From NCBI GenBank assembly GCA_030602845.1, contig JAUVYZ010000060.1, positions 1-9,370 on the forward strand: a stretch of DNA of 9,370 bases, in the 5' to 3' direction. The DNA is from Phycisphaerae bacterium. Its GTDB lineage: Bacteria; Planctomycetota; Phycisphaerae; Sedimentisphaerales; Anaerobacaceae. Under the pieces are notes generated by a model. That model had not been told where the DNA came from. It did no database searches and worked only from the letters and a program-made list of their open reading frames with translations. The position numbers and the translations under genes were made by a program. Below, in pieces: positions 5,756 to 9,370 of this stretch (positions within the stretch are counted from its first letter, which is position 1; each line of letters begins with the position of its first letter).

Positions 5756-6685
5756 ATGAGTGAAAAAAATGGAGCAAACACCCAAATACACAACCACATC
5801 AGCCGCCGCAGGATGCTGCAAATCGCCGCCGGTATTGGCGCCGCCGGGGCTGCGGCCTTGACCGTTCCCTCTTGCGCTGAACGTACAAAAACAGCTGCCA
5901 CCAAAGGCCGCATCAACCAGTCCATCGTACATTGGTGCTTTGCGAAGTACTGGGATGTCGAGAAGACCTGCCAGATTGCGAAGCAGCTTGGGTGCAAGAG
6001 CGTCGAACTGGTCGGGCCGAAAGACTGGGATACACTCAAAAAGCACGGCCTGACATGCGCCATCGTGCCCAACGGCATGCCTGACCCTCCGTTTGTCAAG
6101 GGCTTCAACAATCCCGAGTATCAGCCGATGTGCATCGAGAAGATACGCGAGGCCATCGACGCCTCCAGCGCCGCCGGTTTCCCAAGCGTCATCATCTTCA
6201 CCGGCGAGGCGGGCGACATCAGCACCGAGGACGGCATCAAAAACTGCGTCAACGGCTACAAGAAAATCATAGGTTACGCCGAGAAAAAGAAGGTGAACCT
6301 CTGCCTGGAGATTCTCAACAGCCGGGTGGACATCGAGATGCAGGGACACCCTGGCTACCAGGGCGACCACACCGACTACTGCATTGAAATCGTCAAACAG
6401 GTCGGCTCGCCGAGGATGAAACTGCTGTTTGACATCTACCACGTGCAGATTATGGACGGGGACATCATCACGCGCATCCGACAGTACAAGGACTACATCG
6501 GCCACTACCATACTGCCGGCAACCCGGGCCGCGGCGAGCTGGACGACAAGCAGGAGATTAACTATAAGCCCATTATGGAAGAGATAGCCCGGACCGGGTA
6601 CACCGGCTACGTCGGCCAGGAATTCATTCCGACCCGCGACCCCCTCGAAGGTCTCACCGAGGCCGTCGTGCTGTGTGACGTGTGA
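5756..6685 (+). CDS. Tat-exported hydroxypyruvate isomerase family TIM-barrel protein
   Basis: The 309-residue product starts with a twin-arginine signal, SRRRMLQIAAGIGAAG (residues 16-31), followed by LTVPSC (Cys40), which could be a lipobox and make it a Tat lipoprotein. The mature part opens with INQSIVHWCF, typical of the Hyi family, and keeps the metal-binding barrel positions: Glu185 in CLEILNS, Asp226 in FDIYHVQ, His252 in GHYHTAGNPGRGE and Glu289 in GQEFIP. The HxxxAxxPGRxE...EINY signature is clear. The residue that is commonly Gln in HxQ of cytosolic Hyi is His252 here, as in ketose 3-epimerases, so the reaction may be isomerisation or epimerisation of a keto-sugar rather than of hydroxypyruvate. 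It converges with the cupin gene, with 20 bases between the stop codons. Confidence 0.88.
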   Translation: MSEKNGANTQIHNHISRRRMLQIAAGIGAAGAAALTVPSCAERTKTAATKGRINQSIVHWCFAKYWDVEKTCQIAKQLGCKSVELVGPKDWDTLKKHGLTCAIVPNGMPDPPFVKGFNNPEYQPMCIEKIREAIDASSAAGFPSVIIFTGEAGDISTEDGIKNCVNGYKKIIGYAEKKKVNLCLEILNSRVDIEMQGHPGYQGDHTDYCIEIVKQVGSPRMKLLFDIYHVQIMDGDIITRIRQYKDYIGHYHTAGNPGRGELDDKQEINYKPIMEEIARTGYTGYVGQEFIPTRDPLEGLTEAVVLCDV

Positions 6686-6709
6686 TTCGTCGCTCGGTTG
6701 ACGAATCAC
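6682..6709. terminator. Perfect 10-bp palindrome holding both stop codons of convergent genes
   Basis: GTGATTCGTC (6682-6691) is perfectly reverse-complementary to GACGAATCAC (6700-6709) with an 8-base loop. The TGA of the hydroxypyruvate-isomerase-like gene (6683-6685) lies in the left arm and the TGA of the cupin gene (6706-6708, minus strand) in the right arm, at mirror positions. It is a symmetrical candidate for a bidirectional terminator, though neither side has a T-tract. Confidence 0.6.
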
Positions 6710-7923
6710 GACACGTCTAAATCCGGATTGTCAGGTCCAAAGTGCTTGAGCAGGACGATTGGGTCGGTTTTAGAAGGATTCGTGATAGTCACGCCCTGCT
6801 TAGCAGCTTGCTCGCTGACGAAGAACTCGTCTTGGGTCAACTGGCCGTACCTTATAAGTGCAGGAGTCTCTATGTCCCACTGCCCTACCGTACCATGACC
6901 CTGCATCGTAATAAATCCATAGGCGGCGCTGTCTTTAATAGTTACTGTTCGGCCCGGCAAAACCGTAAGCTCTTTGGCACTGAAGGCCTTTGACTTATAG
7001 CATATCCAATTTTCAATGTAACCTTCAGCTTCCATCTGCTTTACGGGCTGAACAAGCTTGGGACGCATAAATCGGTTCTTTGCAAAGTCCGGGTCAACAT
7101 TCAGGTCCCAGTCGATTATCTCAAGCAAATGGTCAACGTTTCCTATCTTTTCTTCAGGTGTGTCTTTCCACAGAAGCTCCTTAGGAACAACCTGGTGGTG
7201 TGGAACTGACTCGTACATAGCGAAAACGTCCGATGCCTTCTGTGGTTCATAGGTGCAGAGACTGCCGGGGGCGTGCAGTACGCCCGGCGGCACATCCCAG
7301 CCCGTCCCGACTTCAAGCCGATAGGCCGTGGAAAGATTGGTGATCTTGTTGTCGCCTTTTTCAAAGTCAGCCAAACACTTGCGGACCTGCTCCTTGGTTG
7401 TGCCCGGCTGGAGGCCGAAGAAGGTATAAGGAAAATCGCCTCCGTAGTTATTTGCCTGCGGTGGAAAATAATAGGCCTCCGGCTTACCCAACTGGCCTGT
7501 CAACTTTGCATGTTTGTCACGATGATGTATGTGATGGGGCAAAGCGCCTTTGTTGTCGAAGAACTTTGAATACATAGGCCAGCGCTGGTGTTCGTTCCAC
7601 AGTCTGTCACCGATAAGTTCGCCTTTGAGTTCATCGATTGCATCTTTCAGAAGCACTTTTTCGACTTTTCCCTTGTCCTCAAAGACAATGAAACTCAAGC
7701 CTTCATTCGGCGCAGTCAGTGGGCCGTTGTCTGCCGGTGTGGTCGATGAAAACCATCGTTCATCAAGTCCTCCGCGCTCGCCGCCGAGTGCATAATAGTC
7801 ATCCGGATGGAGTTTGATGCGCCGCCCCGGCACGCAAAAAGAGCGCGGCACCCAGTTCGGCGCCAGGCGGACAATTCCTTTTCCCTGCTCAAGTGCTTTT
7901 GTCGCAATAGAATTAGCAGACAT
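6706..7923 (-). CDS. Cupin protein related to class I phosphomannose isomerase
   Basis: The 405-residue product resembles type I mannose-6-phosphate isomerase-like cupins. A histidine-rich metal motif, PHHIHHRDKHA (His130, 131, 133, 134), is followed by GKPEAYYF (Glu149) and later VPPGVLHAPGS (His217), matching in order the metal ligands of zinc-dependent phosphomannose isomerases. The N-terminal block (VPRSFCVPGRRIKLHPDDYY, about 25-44) is not part of the core motif and may be lineage-specific. A C-terminal second beta-barrel is suggested by VLPGRTVTIKDSAAYGFITM. No signal peptide is visible, so it should be cytosolic. AAGGAGGA (7927-7934) lies just upstream and fixes the start. It is the last gene of the minus-strand run, 76 bases after the Gfo/Idh/MocA gene, and probably isomerises an aldose or its phosphate in the same pathway; the substrate is not determinable. 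Confidence 0.8.
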   Translation of the reverse strand: MSANSIATKALEQGKGIVRLAPNWVPRSFCVPGRRIKLHPDDYYALGGERGGLDERWFSSTTPADNGPLTAPNEGLSFIVFEDKGKVEKVLLKDAIDELKGELIGDRLWNEHQRWPMYSKFFDNKGALPHHIHHRDKHAKLTGQLGKPEAYYFPPQANNYGGDFPYTFFGLQPGTTKEQVRKCLADFEKGDNKITNLSTAYRLEVGTGWDVPPGVLHAPGSLCTYEPQKASDVFAMYESVPHHQVVPKELLWKDTPEEKIGNVDHLLEIIDWDLNVDPDFAKNRFMRPKLVQPVKQMEAEGYIENWICYKSKAFSAKELTVLPGRTVTIKDSAAYGFITMQGHGTVGQWDIETPALIRYGQLTQDEFFVSEQAAKQGVTITNPSKTDPIVLLKHFGPDNPDLDVS

Positions 7924-7926
7924 AAA

Positions 7927-7934
7927 TCCTCCTT
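7927..7934 (-). promoter_or_regulatory. Strong ribosome binding site of the cupin gene
   Basis: On the minus strand AAGGAGGA ends three bases before ATG 7923. The near-perfect anti-16S match fixes the start and suggests high translation compared with the other genes here. Confidence 0.75.
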
Positions 7935-7938
7935 AGTC

Positions 7939-8004
7939 TATAAGTAAAGTGCATAAGTCATAAGAGCACAAGTTACAAGTTACCTGTGTTCTCCTGTTCT
8001 TATG
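7939..8004. repeat. Short repeats and inverted repeat between Gfo/Idh/MocA and cupin genes
   Basis: The spacer contains the tandem heptamer AAGTTAC twice (7970-7983), and several ATAAGT/ATAAG units between 7939 and 7965. CATAAGA (7959-7965) is repeated inverted as TCTTATG (7998-8004), enclosing a 32-base loop with further partial pairing (CACA 7967-7970 with TGTG 7985-7988). The stop codon of the oxidoreductase (8000-8002 on the minus strand) lies inside the right arm. Confidence 0.55.
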
Positions 8005-9142
8005 GTTTTTTGATTGTCTCCCATTTATTGTTTTTTGCCGAAGACAACACTGCGTCACAAACATACTGCGTTGCCAGTGCGTCCCTGAAGTCCGGACACA
8101 TTTTCTCGCCCTTCTCGATCCCCGAAATGAAATCGGCTAAGGTATTGATATGCCAGTGCTCATACCCAATCCCGCACCCGGGCACCCACCAGTTCTTCAT
8201 ATACGGATGCTTCGAATCCCACGTTTGAATCGTACGCCACCCGCGAACACTGACCGGGTCGCCGTGGTCGAAGTACTCCAGCTCGTGGGCCGTCTCAAGG
8301 TCGAACGCCACCGAACCCTTCTCTCCGTTGACCTCGAACGTATTCTGGTTCTTCCTGCCGCAAGCGTAGCGCGTCGATTCGAATGTCCCCAATGCTCCGT
8401 TCTCGAATCGCGCCAAAAAGGCACACGCATCGTCAATTGTCACCGGCATTTTCTTGTCCTCGCCCTGCATTACTCTTTCCTTGATGAACGTCTCCGTCAT
8501 CGCACAGACCGAGGCGATCGGCCCGATGAACCACGTAGCCATATCGATTGAGTGGGCGAGCAAATCGCCGGTCACACCGCTGCCCGCAACCTTCGCGTCC
8601 AGCCGCCACAGAGCATCGCCGCCCTGCGGAACATCGGGGCTGATGGTATAGTCCTGGAGGTACTTCGCCCGGTAATGGAACACCCGCCCGATTTTCCCAT
8701 CGTCAATAATCTGCTTCGCCAGCGCCGCCGCCGGAACACGACGGTAATTGAACCAGACCATATTCGGCTTTCCGGCCTTTTCGACCGCTTCGGTCATAGC
8801 CGCACCCTCCTCGGCGTTCATCGCCAGTGGTTTCTCGAGGGCAATTATTTTGCCGGCTTTAGCGGTCGCCATTACAATGTCATGGTGGGTGTTGTTAGGC
8901 GTGCAGATGTCAACGAGGTCGATATCGTCCCTGGCCACCATCTTGCGCCAATCGGTCTCGGTACTCTCCCAGCCCCAGTTCGCCGCGAACGCCTTGAGCT
9001 TCTCCTCATTGCTGTCACAGACACACTTCATCACCATTTCATAGCCGACGTCAAAGAACTTGTTCAACTTGAGGTATGCGTTCGAATGGGCCTTGCCCAT
9101 AAAGCCGCACCCAATCAATCCTACGTTTAGTTCTTTCTTCAT
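8000..9142 (-). CDS. Gfo/Idh/MocA family NAD(P)-dependent oxidoreductase
   Basis: The 380-residue product has an N-terminal Rossmann fold with GLIGCGFMGKAH (GxGxxG at Gly11, 13, 16), the block VDICTPNNTHH (about 77-87), EKPLAM (Glu103-Lys104-Pro105), and the family catalytic region GVTGDLLAHSID with Asp193, His197 and Asp200. Such enzymes oxidise or reduce a sugar or cyclitol hydroxyl, in known cases inositol, glucose or 3-keto-sugars. Length is typical and no Tat signal is present, unlike some secreted relatives, so it should be cytosolic. AGGAG (9150-9154) sits eight to twelve bases upstream of ATG 9142. The preceding epimerase-type gene ends 47 bases upstream and the cupin gene follows, making an operon likely and an isomerase-oxidoreductase pathway plausible. 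Confidence 0.93.
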   Translation of the reverse strand: MKKELNVGLIGCGFMGKAHSNAYLKLNKFFDVGYEMVMKCVCDSNEEKLKAFAANWGWESTETDWRKMVARDDIDLVDICTPNNTHHDIVMATAKAGKIIALEKPLAMNAEEGAAMTEAVEKAGKPNMVWFNYRRVPAAALAKQIIDDGKIGRVFHYRAKYLQDYTISPDVPQGGDALWRLDAKVAGSGVTGDLLAHSIDMATWFIGPIASVCAMTETFIKERVMQGEDKKMPVTIDDACAFLARFENGALGTFESTRYACGRKNQNTFEVNGEKGSVAFDLETAHELEYFDHGDPVSVRGWRTIQTWDSKHPYMKNWWVPGCGIGYEHWHINTLADFISGIEKGEKMCPDFRDALATQYVCDAVLSSAKNNKWETIKKP

Positions 9143-9189
9143 AAGTCCACTCCTAAAATTCCTTGCCTGAACGATTCAGGCCCACTCTA

Positions 9190-9369
9190 TCAACCATACT
9201 TCTGGTTCAACTCGTCGACCGCCTTCTTGCACTGCTCTGTCACTTTCCACGCGTCCGCCCAGAAGCACAGGTCAATCGTCCACCAGTCGTGACCCAGATC
9301 GTTCTTGTTCAGCTCGCCAATCAGCTCGTCAAAATCTATCTTGCCCTCGCCAAAAGGTGCATGGGTCGA
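9190..9369 (-). CDS. Sugar-phosphate isomerase/epimerase-type TIM barrel, C-terminal fragment (5' part outside window)
   Basis: Translating the minus strand from 9369 gives 59 residues and a TGA at 9190-9192. The fragment begins with HAPFGEGKIDFDELIGEL, which matches the final H-x-PxGxGxIDF strand of xylose-isomerase-like sugar-phosphate isomerase/epimerases, and continues with a GHDWWTIDLCFW block, the usual place of the last metal ligand. At that position (WWTID) an Asp stands where Glu is common. The C-terminus ends QCKKAVDELNQKYG. The start, any export signal and two thirds of the protein are beyond the right edge. It precedes the Gfo/Idh/MocA gene by 47 bases on the same strand, consistent with one operon. 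Confidence 0.78.
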   Translation of the reverse strand, partial: STHAPFGEGKIDFDELIGELNKNDLGHDWWTIDLCFWADAWKVTEQCKKAVDELNQKYG

Positions 9370-9370
9370 T

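Noticed and set aside
5660..6709. Long open frame of 349 codons on the minus strand opposite the hydroxypyruvate-isomerase-like gene
   Set aside because: It mirrors a well-recognised plus-strand enzyme; it has no family motifs, an Asp/Val/Leu-rich composition typical of antisense frames, and no ribosome site. The frame results from codon bias of the real gene.
8552..9130. 192-codon open frame on the plus strand opposite the Gfo/Idh/MocA gene
   Set aside because: Antisense to a clearly assigned oxidoreductase; Arg/His-rich with no recognisable motif and no start signals.
1..9370. CRISPR arrays, tRNA or rRNA genes, insertion sequences, phage or defence genes
   Set aside because: No regularly spaced repeats, no cloverleaf or rRNA-like blocks, and no transposase, integrase or nuclease motifs were seen on either strand.

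Overview
The window looks like a chromosomal segment from a heterotrophic bacterium, most likely a member of the Planctomycetota (Phycisphaerae-like) or a nearby PVC lineage. This is an inference from gene content: a dense group of Tat-exported sugar isomerase/epimerase and aldo/keto reductase proteins, a Gfo/Idh/MocA oxidoreductase and a phosphomannose-isomerase-like cupin, with moderate G+C and AT-rich spacers. No rRNA, tRNA or marker gene is present to settle it.

Left part (1-2150). The 3' end of a SixA-type phosphohistidine phosphatase is followed 41 bases later by a PflX/COG1313-type radical SAM protein, both on the plus strand. A DUF72 (YecE-like) gene converges on them from the minus strand, and an imperfect hairpin lies between the facing stop codons. 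These genes have no obvious tie to what follows.

Central part (2151-6685). Three plus-strand genes each begin with a twin-arginine signal and are probably separate transcription units, since each has a sigma70-like promoter candidate upstream. They are (i) a 571-codon two-domain protein joining a xylose-isomerase-like TIM barrel to an unrecognised C-terminal domain with different base composition, (ii) an aldo/keto reductase that lacks the usual catalytic Tyr and Lys, and (iii) a hydroxypyruvate-isomerase-family protein, possibly a Tat lipoprotein. If the signals work, these act outside the cytoplasmic membrane.

Right part (6686-9370). A minus-strand run, probably an operon transcribed from beyond the right edge, encodes the C-terminus of another sugar-phosphate isomerase/epimerase-type TIM barrel, a Gfo/Idh/MocA NAD(P)-dependent oxidoreductase and a class-I-phosphomannose-isomerase-like cupin. 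All three lack visible export signals. Its last gene converges on the hydroxypyruvate-isomerase-like gene, and both stop codons sit inside the arms of one perfect 10-bp inverted repeat.

Taken together, the centre and right look like a carbohydrate or polyol module: oxidation or reduction at a sugar carbon (Gfo/Idh/MocA, aldo/keto reductase), isomerisation or epimerisation or elimination of the keto-sugar (three TIM barrels) and aldose-ketose isomerisation (cupin), split between an exported and a cytosolic set. No transporter, regulator or classical polysaccharide-degrading enzyme is visible, so the substrate cannot be named. The most unusual items are the chimeric 571-codon gene, the non-canonical exported aldo/keto reductase, and the recurring inverted repeats that contain stop codons.
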